From positions 1 through 62,603 of the forward strand of contig NZ_JASZYF010000033.1 in assembly GCF_030317115.1 (NCBI RefSeq): 62,603 nt of DNA, read 5' to 3'. Source of the stretch: Variovorax gracilis (GTDB lineage Bacteria; Pseudomonadota; Gammaproteobacteria; Burkholderiales; Burkholderiaceae_C). Both the position numbers and the translations under genes were made by a program. This document shows positions 48,969 through 57,784 of the stretch, piece by piece (positions within the stretch are counted from its first letter, which is position 1; every line of letters starts with the position of its first letter). Under the pieces are notes generated by a model. That model saw nothing but the letters and a program-made list of their open reading frames with translations, had not been told where the DNA came from and searched no databases.

Positions 48969-50006
48969 ATGCTCGCCCTGGCCACCGACAACGCCCTGGC
49001 GCGACTTCAGCAGCAACACGGACAGGGGCTCACGCTCGCCCATCTGATCGACGCCGGCATCGACCAGCTTCCGCTGCCCGGCGCAGGAGGGACGCTCGCG
49101 CGCTGGCAAGTCCTGGCCGAAGTGGCGGCCCATGATCTTTCGCTGGTGAAGCTGTTCGAGGGCCACACCGACGCGCTCGCGATCCTGCGGGAACTGGGCG
49201 CACCCGCCCCGGAGGCGGGATCGCGATGGGGCACCTGGTGTGCCGAGCCGCCGGACGCGCGCCTGGCGATGGACGCGGTGGACGCCCTGGCGGAAGACCG
49301 CCTGCCCCACGCCCCCCGCGTGCCCCCCGTATGCCTCACCGGCACCAAAGCCTGGTGCTCGGGTGCCGCCACCGTGACGCATGCGATCGTGAGTTGCTGG
49401 AATGCCGAGGGCAAGCCCTGCCTGGCCGCGGTCGCCATCGCAGCGCCGGGCGTCACGGTGACCGGGGATGGCTGGCACGCCGTCGGCATGGCGGCGAGCG
49501 GCAGCGTGGATGTTCGCTTCGATCACGTCGACGCCGCGCAGGTCGGCAGCCCCGACGACTACGTGAACCGGCCCGGCTTCTGGCAGGGCGGCGCCGGCAT
49601 CGCGGCCTGCTGGTTCGGCGGCGCGCTCGGCATCGCACGCATGGCGCGGCAGTCGAGCGGCCACGCGTCCGATGCGCATCGGCTTGCGCACCTGGGCGCC
49701 ATCGACGTGGCGCTCGCGGCCAGTGCCGCAGTGCTGCGTGAGACGGCCGCCTGGATCGATGCCCACCCGAAGGAAGACGCGAGGACCCTCGCCCTGCGCG
49801 CGCGGCTCGTGGTCGAGCAGGCCTGCAGCGAGGTCATGCACCACGCCGGCCGTGCCGCGGGCGCGGGCCCGCTGTGCCGCAACCCGCGCTTCGCGCGCGC
49901 CATGGCCGACTTGCCGGTATTCCTGCGGCAAAGCCATGCGGAACGCGACCTCGCAGCACTGGGCAGACAGATACTGGATGGAGGCGCCCCGCCATGGATG
50001 CTGTGA
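48969..50006 (+). CDS. Acyl-CoA dehydrogenase-like protein
   Basis: A 345-aa member of the acyl-CoA dehydrogenase superfamily, shorter than typical (about 380 aa). The middle beta domain is recognisable (LTGTKAWCSGAATVTHAIVSC, GWHAVGMAASGSVDVRFDHVDA); the C-terminal helical domain is LARQ-rich (LRARLVVEQACSEVMHHAGRAAGAGPLCRNPRFARAMADLPVFLRQSHAERDLAALG). The catalytic glutamate pattern of classical dehydrogenases is not apparent. Similar proteins in pseudomonads sit next to PIG-L and NodS-like genes, as here, and may act on an unusual acyl or sugar substrate. The 3' end overlaps the PIG-L gene by 13 bp. Confidence 0.85.
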   Translation: MLALATDNALARLQQQHGQGLTLAHLIDAGIDQLPLPGAGGTLARWQVLAEVAAHDLSLVKLFEGHTDALAILRELGAPAPEAGSRWGTWCAEPPDARLAMDAVDALAEDRLPHAPRVPPVCLTGTKAWCSGAATVTHAIVSCWNAEGKPCLAAVAIAAPGVTVTGDGWHAVGMAASGSVDVRFDHVDAAQVGSPDDYVNRPGFWQGGAGIAACWFGGALGIARMARQSSGHASDAHRLAHLGAIDVALAASAAVLRETAAWIDAHPKEDARTLALRARLVVEQACSEVMHHAGRAAGAGPLCRNPRFARAMADLPVFLRQSHAERDLAALGRQILDGGAPPWML

Positions 50007-50752
50007 CCGATCGCCCCATTCGCGGGCAAGGCACTTCGGAACGCGATTGGAATGCGTGGCCCGGCCTGCGGCAACTGCGAGCGGCGACGCCCGGGCAACT
50101 GGTTCCCTACGGCGCCCGCGCGGTGGTGGTGGCGCCGCACCCGGACGACGAGGTGCTCTCGGTCGGCGGACTGCTGGCGCAACTCGCCCGTGGCGGAACA
50201 CCCATCTGCGTGATCGCCGTCACGGACGGCACCGCCAGCCATCGCGGCTCGGCCGATTGGCCTGCCGATCGGCTGGTCAGGGAGCGTCCCCAGGAGAGCC
50301 GCAACGCCCTGCGTTGCCTGGGCATCCACGTCGAACCGATGCGCCTCGGCATGCCCGACGGCGGTCTTCAGGAGTTGCGTTGCCTGCTGGCGGACCGCCT
50401 GCTGCCGATGCTGGATCGCTCCGACGTGATCTTCACCACCTGGCGACAGGACGGCCACCCCGACCATGAGGCCACGGGTCACGCGTGCGCGTTCGCCGCG
50501 GCTCGCGCCGGTGCGCGGCTGGTCGAAGTGCCGGTGTGGGCCTGGCACTGGGCCGCACCGGGCGACGGGCGCCTGCCGTGGCACCGTGCAAGCCGTGTGG
50601 GTCTGGACGCCGACGCGCTCGACCGCAAGCGACAGGCGGTACAGTGTTTCAAGAGTCAACTGGAGCCGGACGCCTCCACCGGCGCCGGGCCGATCCTGCG
50701 CTCCACCACGGTCGAGCGCGCGGACCGGCCCTTCGAGGTGATGTTCACGTGA
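49994..50752 (+). CDS. PIG-L family (LmbE-like) N-acetyl-sugar deacetylase
   Basis: 252 aa. The zinc-binding signature VVAPHPDDEVLSVGG appears near residue 46, and the second ligand set is in DGHPDHEATGHA. Members deacetylate N-acetylglucosamine units of glycolipids, thiols or antibiotics. ATG at 49994 is inside the acyl-CoA dehydrogenase gene (13 bp overlap) and the stop overlaps the methyltransferase start (GTGA). Translational coupling on both sides suggests the products act together. Substrate unknown; a GlcNAc-containing glycolipid is a reasonable guess. Confidence 0.92.
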   Translation: MDAVTDRPIRGQGTSERDWNAWPGLRQLRAATPGQLVPYGARAVVVAPHPDDEVLSVGGLLAQLARGGTPICVIAVTDGTASHRGSADWPADRLVRERPQESRNALRCLGIHVEPMRLGMPDGGLQELRCLLADRLLPMLDRSDVIFTTWRQDGHPDHEATGHACAFAAARAGARLVEVPVWAWHWAAPGDGRLPWHRASRVGLDADALDRKRQAVQCFKSQLEPDASTGAGPILRSTTVERADRPFEVMFT

Positions 50753-51360
50753 GCGACATGCAGGAACAAGAAGCGTACTTCGCCGGTCTTTATGGCGGCA
50801 ACGACGATCCCTACCAGTTGCGCACCCGCTGGTATGAAGAGCGCAAGCGCAACCTCCTGCTCGCCGCCCTGCCCCATCAGCGCTACGAGCACGCCTTCGA
50901 GCCCGGCTGCGGCATCGGCGAGCTCACCGTTGCGCTGTCGAAGCGCTGCGACCGGTTGCTGGCTTCCGACTTCTCCGAGCGCGCGGTGGAGATCGCATCG
51001 CAACGCACACGCGGACTGCGCAACGTGACGATCGAGCAGCACAGGCTTCCCGACGACTGGCCGCACGATGCGGGGCCTTTCGACCTGATCGTGCTGAGCG
51101 AGCTGGGCTACTTTCTCGACGAATCCGCCATGCGCAGCCTCGCGGGTTGCTGCCGGCACTCTCTGACGGCCGAGGGCACGCTGGTCGCCTGCGACTGGCG
51201 ACCGGATTTCAAGGAGCGCAGCTTGTCGACCGACGCCGTGCATGCGGCGCTGGCCGCGCTGGGACTGACGAGCATCGTGCGCCACGAGGAGCCGGACTTC
51301 CTGCTGCAGGTGTGGTCGCGCGATGGCCGCTCCGTCGCCGAGCGCGAGGGCATCCGATGA
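50749..51360 (+). CDS. SAM-dependent methyltransferase, NodS-like
   Basis: 203 aa. The SAM-binding motif I is FEPGCGIGELTVAL; motif II is FDLIVLSELGYFL. The N-terminus (YFAGLYGGNDDPYQLRTRWYEERKRNLLLAALP) is characteristic of NodS-like methyltransferases, which N-methylate a deacetylated glucosamine. The likely start is GTG at 50749, overlapping the PIG-L stop as GTGA; ATG at 50758 is an alternative. The 3' end overlaps the kinase start as ATGA. Deacetylase followed by N-methyltransferase mirrors NodB followed by NodS in nodulation factors. No NodC or NodA is present, so this is an analogy of chemistry, not a claim of Nod factor synthesis. Confidence 0.88.
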   Translation: MSDMQEQEAYFAGLYGGNDDPYQLRTRWYEERKRNLLLAALPHQRYEHAFEPGCGIGELTVALSKRCDRLLASDFSERAVEIASQRTRGLRNVTIEQHRLPDDWPHDAGPFDLIVLSELGYFLDESAMRSLAGCCRHSLTAEGTLVACDWRPDFKERSLSTDAVHAALAALGLTSIVRHEEPDFLLQVWSRDGRSVAEREGIR

Positions 51361-53438
51361 CGGAGCCCCTGCCCTTTCTCGCCGGAGGCGGGCAACTCGG
51401 CGAGTTGATCGCCCGCCATGACTGGAGCGCGACCGGCGTCGGAGCCATCGAACAGTGGCCGCCGCACATGAAGACCGCGACCGCGCTCATGCTCCGGTCG
51501 GTGGTGCCCATCGTCATGCTGTGGGGCGAGGCGGGCGTGATGATCTACAACGATGCCTATTCAGTCTTCGCAGGCAACCGGCATCCCCGGCTGCTCGGGT
51601 CCCGCGTCCGGGAAGGATGGCCCGAGGTCGCCGACTTCAACGACAACGTCATGAAAGTCGGGCTGGCGGGCGGCACCTTGAGCTACGAGGACCAGGAACT
51701 CACTCTCGCAAGACACGGCCGCGCCGAACCCGCGTGGATGAACCTCGACTATTCGCCCCTGCTCGACGAAGCGGGCGTACCCGCCGGCGTCATGGCCGTC
51801 GTGGTCGAAACCACGGCCAAGGTCCAGGCGGAGCGGCACCTGAATGCCGAGCGCGAGCTGCTTCGCGCAACCGAGGCCCGGCTTCGGGCGCTGAACGCCG
51901 ATCTGGAGCGCCAGGTGGAAGAGCGCTCGCACGGACGCAGCCTGTTCTGGCAGTTCACGTCGGACCTGCTGGGCGTGCTCAACGGCGAAGGCGTGTTCGA
52001 GAAGACCAATCCCGCATGGCAGGCGGTGCTCGGATGGTCCGAGGACGAACTCCGGACCACACCCATCTTCGACCTGCTCCATCCGGAGGACCTCGCGAAG
52101 ACGCGCGAGGGCTTCGCCGAGCTCATGGATGGAAAGCCCGCCGTGAACTTCATCAATCGTTATCGCTGCAAGGACGGCGGCTACCGATGGCTGTCATGGA
52201 CCGGCGTGCCCGAGGAAGGGCGCTACTACTGCAGCGGCCGGGACATCACCGCCGAAAAGGCTGCCCAGATCGAGCTCAACCTCGCACAGGAGGCGCTGCG
52301 CCAATCCCAGAAGATGGAGGCCGTCGGCCAGCTCACGGGTGGCATTGCGCACGACTTCAACAACCTGCTCGGCGGCATCAGCGCCAGCCTGCAGGTGCTG
52401 GCGTCAAGGCTCGCAAAGGGCAAGACGGAAGGCGTCGAACGCTACATCGGCATGGCCCAGGAATCGGTGCGCCGGGCCGCCGCCCTCACCCAGCGGCTGC
52501 TGGCTTTCTCGCGCAGGCAGACCCTCGACCCGAAGCCGACCGACGTCAATCGCCTGGTCGCCAGCATGGAGGAGATGATCCGCCGCAGCATGGGACCGGG
52601 CGTGGAAGTCGAGGTGATCGGTGCCGGGGGCCTCTGGCCGACGAAGGTCGATTCGCCGCAGCTCGAGAATTCGCTGCTGAACCTGTGCATCAACGCGCGC
52701 GATGCCATGCCCGACGGCGGCCGCCTCACCATCGAGACGGCGAACAAGTGGCTCGATGACCGCGCCGCGGCGGAACGCGAACTCCCGCCGGGGCAATACG
52801 TCTCGCTGTGCGTGACGGACACCGGCGCGGGCATGACAGCCGAAGTCAAGGCGCGCTGTTTCGACCCATTCTTCACCACCAAGCCCATCGGCCAGGGCAC
52901 CGGCCTGGGGCTGTCGATGGTCTACGGCTTCGTGCGCCAATCCGGCGGCCAGGTGCGCATCTACTCGGAGCTGGGCAAGGGCACCACCATGTGCCTCTAC
53001 CTGCCGCGGCACCTCGGTGATCCCGACCAGGATGAGCCCCGCTATGCGCAGGAGTCCGTCGAGCGCGGCGACGGCGAGACCGTGCTGGTGATCGAGGATG
53101 AGGCGAACATCCGGGTCCTCATCGCCGAAGTCCTCGAACAGGCGGGCTATCGGGTGATCCAGGCTGACGAGGGAGCGCGCGGATTGCGGCTGCTGCAGTC
53201 CGCGGCGCGCATCGATCTCCTGATCACCGACGTGGGCCTGCCGGGCGGCATGAACGGCCGGCAGGTGGCCGATGCGGCGCGAGTCACGCGGCCGGACCTC
53301 AAGGTGCTCTTCATCACTGGCTATGCGGAGAACGCGGCCGTGGGCAACGGCCATCTGGAACGGGGAATGGCGGTGATGACGAAGCCCTTCGAAATCGCCG
53401 CGCTCGCGAACAAGGTCCGCGGGATGGTGGAACCCTAG
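51357..53438 (+). CDS. PAS-domain hybrid histidine kinase with C-terminal receiver
   Basis: A 693-aa cytoplasmic sensor kinase without transmembrane segments. Domain order: N-terminal PAS-like domain (residues about 20-155, IVMLWGEAGVMIYNDAYSVFAG), a coiled linker (HLNAERELLRATEARLRALNADLERQVEE), a PAS domain (about 195-310, GVFEKTNPAWQAVLGWSEDEL) and a HisKA dimerisation domain with phospho-accepting H332 in GGIAHDFNNLLGG. HATPase follows (LENSLLNLCINARDAMPDGG, VTDTGAGM, GTGLGLSMVYGF), then a receiver with D625 in LLITDVGLPGGMNG. ATG at 51357 overlaps the methyltransferase stop (ATGA), so it is coupled to an enzyme operon. The kinase resembles light- or redox-responsive Variovorax/Pseudomonas hybrids; signal unknown. 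Confidence 0.93.
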   Translation: MTEPLPFLAGGGQLGELIARHDWSATGVGAIEQWPPHMKTATALMLRSVVPIVMLWGEAGVMIYNDAYSVFAGNRHPRLLGSRVREGWPEVADFNDNVMKVGLAGGTLSYEDQELTLARHGRAEPAWMNLDYSPLLDEAGVPAGVMAVVVETTAKVQAERHLNAERELLRATEARLRALNADLERQVEERSHGRSLFWQFTSDLLGVLNGEGVFEKTNPAWQAVLGWSEDELRTTPIFDLLHPEDLAKTREGFAELMDGKPAVNFINRYRCKDGGYRWLSWTGVPEEGRYYCSGRDITAEKAAQIELNLAQEALRQSQKMEAVGQLTGGIAHDFNNLLGGISASLQVLASRLAKGKTEGVERYIGMAQESVRRAAALTQRLLAFSRRQTLDPKPTDVNRLVASMEEMIRRSMGPGVEVEVIGAGGLWPTKVDSPQLENSLLNLCINARDAMPDGGRLTIETANKWLDDRAAAERELPPGQYVSLCVTDTGAGMTAEVKARCFDPFFTTKPIGQGTGLGLSMVYGFVRQSGGQVRIYSELGKGTTMCLYLPRHLGDPDQDEPRYAQESVERGDGETVLVIEDEANIRVLIAEVLEQAGYRVIQADEGARGLRLLQSAARIDLLITDVGLPGGMNGRQVADAARVTRPDLKVLFITGYAENAAVGNGHLERGMAVMTKPFEIAALANKVRGMVEP

Positions 53439-53451
53439 TGCGGAGCGCGGC

Positions 53452-53970
53452 CTAGGCAAGCATTGCGTGCGCCGCGGCGAGTGCCATCGCCATCGCCACG
53501 CCGAAGATCCCGAACGCCGCAGGGGTCCGCGATGCCGGCTGAAAGGTCAACGCGCCCGCGCAACCGATGAAGAGGAATGGCAGCGGGATGACGACGGGCA
53601 GCGCCAACAGGATGGCGTCTTCGAACGCGCAAGCCATGGAAGCGACGTCCGGCGTGGTCCAGCGAATGCCGACCAGGGGCAGCGCTGCGATCGCGGTGCA
53701 CATGAAGAAGCTCCAGAAGAGCCACTCCTGGGGGATCGGGGCTTCGCTCACCTTCGCCTTGGTTTCCTCCCATTCCACTTCGTCCAGCTCTTCAAGCGGG
53801 TCAGGCACGCCCGCCGTACCTGCCGTCGCGCGTGCCCGCCAGTCCCGCAGGGCGGCTGCGGGAACGGAAAGCGCCAGGACCACCAGGTCGAGCCAGCCGC
53901 CTGCTCGTCGCTCGACCGCAAGACGCGAGTAGGACCGGGAATTGCCAGGATGAGTGGTGAGCGGTGTCAT
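53452..53970 (-). CDS. Small multi-pass membrane protein of unknown function
   Basis: 172 aa with four hydrophobic segments: LDLVVLALSVPAAALRD, LFWSFFMCTAIAALPLVGI, ILLALPVVIPLPFLFIGCAGAL and AAFGIFGVAMAMALAAAHAML. An acidic loop (DPLEELDEVEWEETKAKVSE) lies between the first and second. No family recognised. ATG at 53970 was chosen; the frame is open further upstream but that part is Arg-rich, has no start context and overlaps the rhodanese gene antisense. It converges on the hybrid kinase (13 bp between stops). Confidence 0.7.
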   Translation of the reverse strand: MTPLTTHPGNSRSYSRLAVERRAGGWLDLVVLALSVPAAALRDWRARATAGTAGVPDPLEELDEVEWEETKAKVSEAPIPQEWLFWSFFMCTAIAALPLVGIRWTTPDVASMACAFEDAILLALPVVIPLPFLFIGCAGALTFQPASRTPAAFGIFGVAMAMALAAAHAMLA

Positions 53971-54103
53971 GCCCGGCAATGTAGGCACGGCGATCGCGCC
54001 TGGGGTGATCGGACCGCAGCAGTATCGCGTGACGCTACCGGGCGTGGCGACGGAAGCACCGCACGAGCCAAGGCGCAGCGCTCGTGCCCTGCCATCTCCC
54101 GAT

Positions 54104-55726
54104 TCAGCGCGAAGCAGCTTCCTGGAAGAATCGAAACTGCACGGTCGGATCGTCGGCCACACGGGCACCAAGGCCGCGCTCCCACCGGAGGTAGGCGTCC
54201 CACACCGCGTCGCGGCGCGGGCCGAAGACGCGCATGACGGAACCCCAGTCGTCGTCGAACGGGGTGAGCAGCCGGGAGGCCCGAATCTCGGACTCGACCG
54301 CAAGGCCACGAGCCCGCCAGGCCTGCGTGCCGCCTTCGAGCCATGCCACCATGGCATCGGGCCAGCGCCGCTGCGCATCGCGCGCCGCCAGCCGCGCAGC
54401 GGCGCCGTCTGGCGAGGTGAACACGATGGCGGTGTCCGACGGCAAGAGCACTTCGAGCGGTGTCAACGACGCCGGGAGGAGAAAGTACGCGCCGGGCAGA
54501 TGCCCGCGCTCGTAGTCGATGCTCGGGCCGACATCGACGACTTGCGCCCCTCCGGTGTCGAGCAGCTCGGCGAGTCGATCGGCGTCAAGTGCTTGCGAGG
54601 CGTCCGGCAGGCGGGCGGAGGCCGCCTCTTGCGGTGCCTCGGCACGGGTCGCGGACGGCAAGTCACCCTCCAGCACGTGAACCTCGGCCTGGTTCAATTG
54701 CGTCAGCCAGAAAGCAGTGATGGAGGCGCGCAGCAGATGGGTATCGTCGACGAGCACGATGCGGGCATTGCGCGTGCCCACCAGGTTCTCGAAATGCATC
54801 AGCAGCTGCCCGCCGGGCACATGCCGCGCCCCGTACGCGTCGGCTGCAACGGGATCGGCGAGCGGGCGCACATCGAAGACGTAGAGGGTTCTGTCCGACT
54901 CGGCGCGGAGCCGAACCAGGCCGTTCGCGTCGATGCGCTTCAGGCCATGGCGCGATCGCAGGTCCTCGGCGAGCCCGCGCAGCACGGCGGGCTCCTCCGG
55001 CGGCACGTCGTCGACAGGGACTGCGTTCTGCACCACCGGGGCGCCGCGCAGTCCCCAGGCCATCACGCCGTCTTCCACGAAGACCGCATCGGGAGCGCGC
55101 CCCAGCAGCCGCAGCGTCGTGGTACCGATGATTCCGCGCGTTCGGCTGAAGCAGTTGATGGCCCATACGTGCTCCGGATCGCTGTGCGCGAAGCGACGCA
55201 GCGCCAGCTCGGTGCCGGGATAGTTGCGCGCGCCGTCGATCGACAGGAACTCGTACTCCGCTCGCGGCCGTGCGTCGATCACGGTGGTGGACTTGCCGCC
55301 GCGCCGCCGCGCCTCCAGTTCGGCGAGGGGCAGCACCGGCGTGTCGTAGTGCTGCCGCACGCCGTCGCCGAAAGCCTTGACGAGCGTGTTGTAGCCATCG
55401 ATGACCGGATAACCCGACGCGGCCCAGGCCTGGAGTCCGCCCGCCAGCCGCCGCACTTCGGAATAGCCGAGTCGATGCAGCAAGGCGGCGGCCGCGGCCG
55501 CGGGACCGTCTTCCGCATTGTTGGCGTCGTAGAGGACAACGTCGGTGTCGTGCCGCGGAACGAATGCATCGATGTGCAGCTCCAGCACGCTCAAGGGCGC
55601 AAGTCGCGCCAGGTTGGGATGGCCTGCGTTGAACCAGCGCGCCTCCCGCACGTCGAGGAGCGCCAGTTCCGTCGACCCCAACAGCAGCTCGTGCAGCGTC
55701 TGGGGCGAAATGCCGATGTCGCTCAA
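54104..55726 (-). CDS. Four-domain rhodanese-like sulfurtransferase
   Basis: 540 aa made of four tandem rhodanese folds, each ending with a LEGG/LAGGLQAW-type helix (RLAGGLQAWAASG near residue 115; VFVEDGVMAWGLRG; VHVLEGD; WLEGGTQAWRARG). Only the second has a catalytic loop cysteine, C192 in INCFSRTRG; the others carry Asp/Ser/Thr substitutions at that site. The protein may transfer sulfane sulfur from thiosulfate or a persulfide to thiols, cyanide or a protein partner, with the other domains binding or regulating. The likely start is TTG at 55726, giving a TTGA overlap with the Bug stop; GTG at 55765 lies inside the Bug gene and would extend it. Coupled to the Bug receptor. Confidence 0.85.
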   Translation of the reverse strand: MSDIGISPQTLHELLLGSTELALLDVREARWFNAGHPNLARLAPLSVLELHIDAFVPRHDTDVVLYDANNAEDGPAAAAAALLHRLGYSEVRRLAGGLQAWAASGYPVIDGYNTLVKAFGDGVRQHYDTPVLPLAELEARRRGGKSTTVIDARPRAEYEFLSIDGARNYPGTELALRRFAHSDPEHVWAINCFSRTRGIIGTTTLRLLGRAPDAVFVEDGVMAWGLRGAPVVQNAVPVDDVPPEEPAVLRGLAEDLRSRHGLKRIDANGLVRLRAESDRTLYVFDVRPLADPVAADAYGARHVPGGQLLMHFENLVGTRNARIVLVDDTHLLRASITAFWLTQLNQAEVHVLEGDLPSATRAEAPQEAASARLPDASQALDADRLAELLDTGGAQVVDVGPSIDYERGHLPGAYFLLPASLTPLEVLLPSDTAIVFTSPDGAAARLAARDAQRRWPDAMVAWLEGGTQAWRARGLAVESEIRASRLLTPFDDDWGSVMRVFGPRRDAVWDAYLRWERGLGARVADDPTVQFRFFQEAASR

Positions 55727-56697
55727 TTGGGCTGGATCTCCGCCTGCTTCACCACCGCGGTCCACTTGCGCGTCTCAGACTGGATGAAGCGTCCGAACTC
55801 TTCCGGCGAGCTGCCGACGGTGAAGGCACCGATGTCGTCGTAGCGCTTCCTGAAGTCGGGCGACTGCACGATGGCCCTCAGCTCGCGCGCAAGCCGGTCG
55901 ACCACCGGCGCGGGCGTGCCGCTGCGCGCGACGATGCCGTACCACGATGTCACCTCGAAGTCGGGGAAACCTGCCTCCGCCGTCGTCGGCACCTTGGGCA
56001 GCCATGGCGCGCGCGAGCCATAGGCCACGGCGAGCGGCTTGAGCTTGCCCGACTGGATGTGGGGGATCGCGGTGATGACCTCGTTGAAGATGAACTGGGT
56101 CTGGCCCGCCAGCAGATCATTGATCGCCGGCGCGCTGCCCTGGTAGGGAATGGCGGTCAAATCCGCGCCGGTGCGGCTGCGCAGCAGCTCGCCAGCGAGG
56201 TGGGAGTACGCGCCGACGCTGACGCCGTAGTTGACCTTGCCCGGGTTCTTCTTCGAGTAGTCGATCAGCGATTGCACGCTGTCCACCGGCAGCGCCGGGT
56301 GGACGAGCAGCACTTGCGGCGTCTGGACCAGCAGCGAGACGGGCGTGAAGTCGCGCTCGAGGTCATAGCTCAGACGCTTGAACAACACCGGCTGGACCGT
56401 GAGGTTGGACGCGGGCGCCAGCAGCAGCGTGTAGCCGTCGGCCGGCTGTCTCGCGACGTGCTCGAAGCCGATGTTGCCGGCCGCGCCGCTTCGGTTCTCG
56501 ACCACCACGGTCTGCTTGAGCCGCTGCTGGAGCTGCTCCGCCACCTCGCGGGCGACCTTGTCGGCAATGCCGCCGGCCGGATAGGGCACCACGACGCGGA
56601 CGGTCCTGTTCGGATAGTCGTCCGCCGCAAAGGCGATGCTGGAACACAGGGCAAGCGCAAGCACCGAAAGCAGGCTGCGGCGATTCGAAAGGTTCAT
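55723..56697 (-). CDS. Bug/TctC-family periplasmic solute receptor
   Basis: 324 aa, signal peptide MNLSNRRSLLSVLALALCSSIAFA with predicted cleavage at AFAAD. Motifs: YPNRTVRVVVPYPAGGIADKVAR, VVENRSGAAGNIGFEHVA, QPADGYTLLLAPAS, IPYQGSAPAINDLLAG and VPTTAEAGFPDFE. It ends TGA overlapping the TTG start of the rhodanese gene. A Bug receptor with a sulfurtransferase is unusual; together they may act on a sulfur-containing carboxylate, but this rests on the pairing alone. An AGGTTC-type leader precedes the ATG. The desaturase gene lies divergently 148 bp away. Confidence 0.93.
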   Translation of the reverse strand: MNLSNRRSLLSVLALALCSSIAFAADDYPNRTVRVVVPYPAGGIADKVAREVAEQLQQRLKQTVVVENRSGAAGNIGFEHVARQPADGYTLLLAPASNLTVQPVLFKRLSYDLERDFTPVSLLVQTPQVLLVHPALPVDSVQSLIDYSKKNPGKVNYGVSVGAYSHLAGELLRSRTGADLTAIPYQGSAPAINDLLAGQTQFIFNEVITAIPHIQSGKLKPLAVAYGSRAPWLPKVPTTAEAGFPDFEVTSWYGIVARSGTPAPVVDRLARELRAIVQSPDFRKRYDDIGAFTVGSSPEEFGRFIQSETRKWTAVVKQAEIQPN

Positions 56698-56845
56698 GGG
56701 TCGGGCGTGGCGCCGGAGCGTGAAAGCCTGCGAATCTAGGTTGTCCTTGCGCCGCCGCGAACAAAGCTTTGCGCATATGGACATGCGGAATGGGCGCATG
56801 CGGATGGCAGTGGCCTTCCTATCATCGCGCCGCATCGGAAGACCC

Positions 56846-57781
56846 ATGACCACCGTGCCCATTCCTGCTCCCTCCACCCGCTCTGCGCGCGCATCCTGGT
56901 GGCGCCACTACGAAGTCCCGACGCTGGTCCTGGCCGCCGCGACCTATGCGGCCTGGGCCGCGCTCGTCGCGTCGCACCGCGCGCTGCCGGGCTGGCTGCT
57001 GTTCATCCTCGGCGGCTATCTGGCGCAACTGCACTTCTCGCTTCAACATGAGAGCATTCATGCGATGCGACACCTGCCGCAGTGGCTGCGATGGGCAACC
57101 GTCTGGCCGCCGATCAACCTGTGGCTGCCCTACCCCCTCTACAACCGCGGGCACAGCGCACACCACGTCAACTTTCACCTGACGCATCCTCAGCGCGACA
57201 CCGAGAGCGCCTACCACTCCGCGCCCGCATGGGCCGGCTACGGCACGGTATGGCGGTGGATCTACCAGGCCAACCAGACCCTCGCCTTCCGAGTGGTGCT
57301 GGGTCCGGTGCTGCGGCTCTACAAGCTGGTTCGCGGCGAGGTCGGACGCCTCTGCGCCGGCGACTTCTCGCACGTCGGGATCTGGCTCGTGCATGGGCTG
57401 AGCGTGGCGCCGGTCCTGTACTTCGTGGTCGATGTCTGCGGCATGGGCCTCGGCACGTACCTGCTCTGCTTCGTCTACCCCGGCATGATGCTCGGCGCGT
57501 TGCGCAGCTTCACGGAACACCGCTGGAGCGACACACCGCACGAGCGCGTGGCGATCGTCGAATCCAACCTGCTCTTCGGCCTTCTCTACCTCTACAACAA
57601 CCTGCACCACGTGCACCACCGGGCGCCCACGATGCCGTGGTACGAGATCCCGGTGCATTTCCGGCGCCACCGTGCCGCGGTGTTGGCTGGCAACGGTCAT
57701 TTCTACTACCGGGGCTACAGCGAGATCGCCCGCCGCTATCTCTTCCGACCGGTGTTCGCGCCGGTGCATCCCAAGTGGTAG
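56846..57781 (+). CDS. Membrane-bound fatty acid desaturase
   Basis: 311 aa, with several membrane segments. Histidine boxes of di-iron desaturases are present: HESIH (residues about 72-76), HSAHH, and HHVHH near the C-terminus, with an extra FTEHRW element. These bind the di-iron centre that desaturates acyl chains of lipids or CoA/ACP esters. ATG at 56846 begins MTTVPIPAPSTRSARASWWRHYEVPTL; earlier in-frame starts lie in the divergent Bug promoter. Substrate class (fatty acid versus carotenoid/terpenoid hydrocarbon) cannot be told. It converges on the badK-like gene with 3 bp between stops. Confidence 0.88.
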   Translation: MTTVPIPAPSTRSARASWWRHYEVPTLVLAAATYAAWAALVASHRALPGWLLFILGGYLAQLHFSLQHESIHAMRHLPQWLRWATVWPPINLWLPYPLYNRGHSAHHVNFHLTHPQRDTESAYHSAPAWAGYGTVWRWIYQANQTLAFRVVLGPVLRLYKLVRGEVGRLCAGDFSHVGIWLVHGLSVAPVLYFVVDVCGMGLGTYLLCFVYPGMMLGALRSFTEHRWSDTPHERVAIVESNLLFGLLYLYNNLHHVHHRAPTMPWYEIPVHFRRHRAAVLAGNGHFYYRGYSEIARRYLFRPVFAPVHPKW

Positions 57782-57784
57782 CCG

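Noticed and set aside
47682..51360. Calling the glycosyltransferase/PIG-L/NodS-like run a nodulation gene cluster
   Set aside because: No NodA, NodC, NodD or nod box is present, and the deacetylase is PIG-L rather than NodB family; only the chemistry classes are similar.
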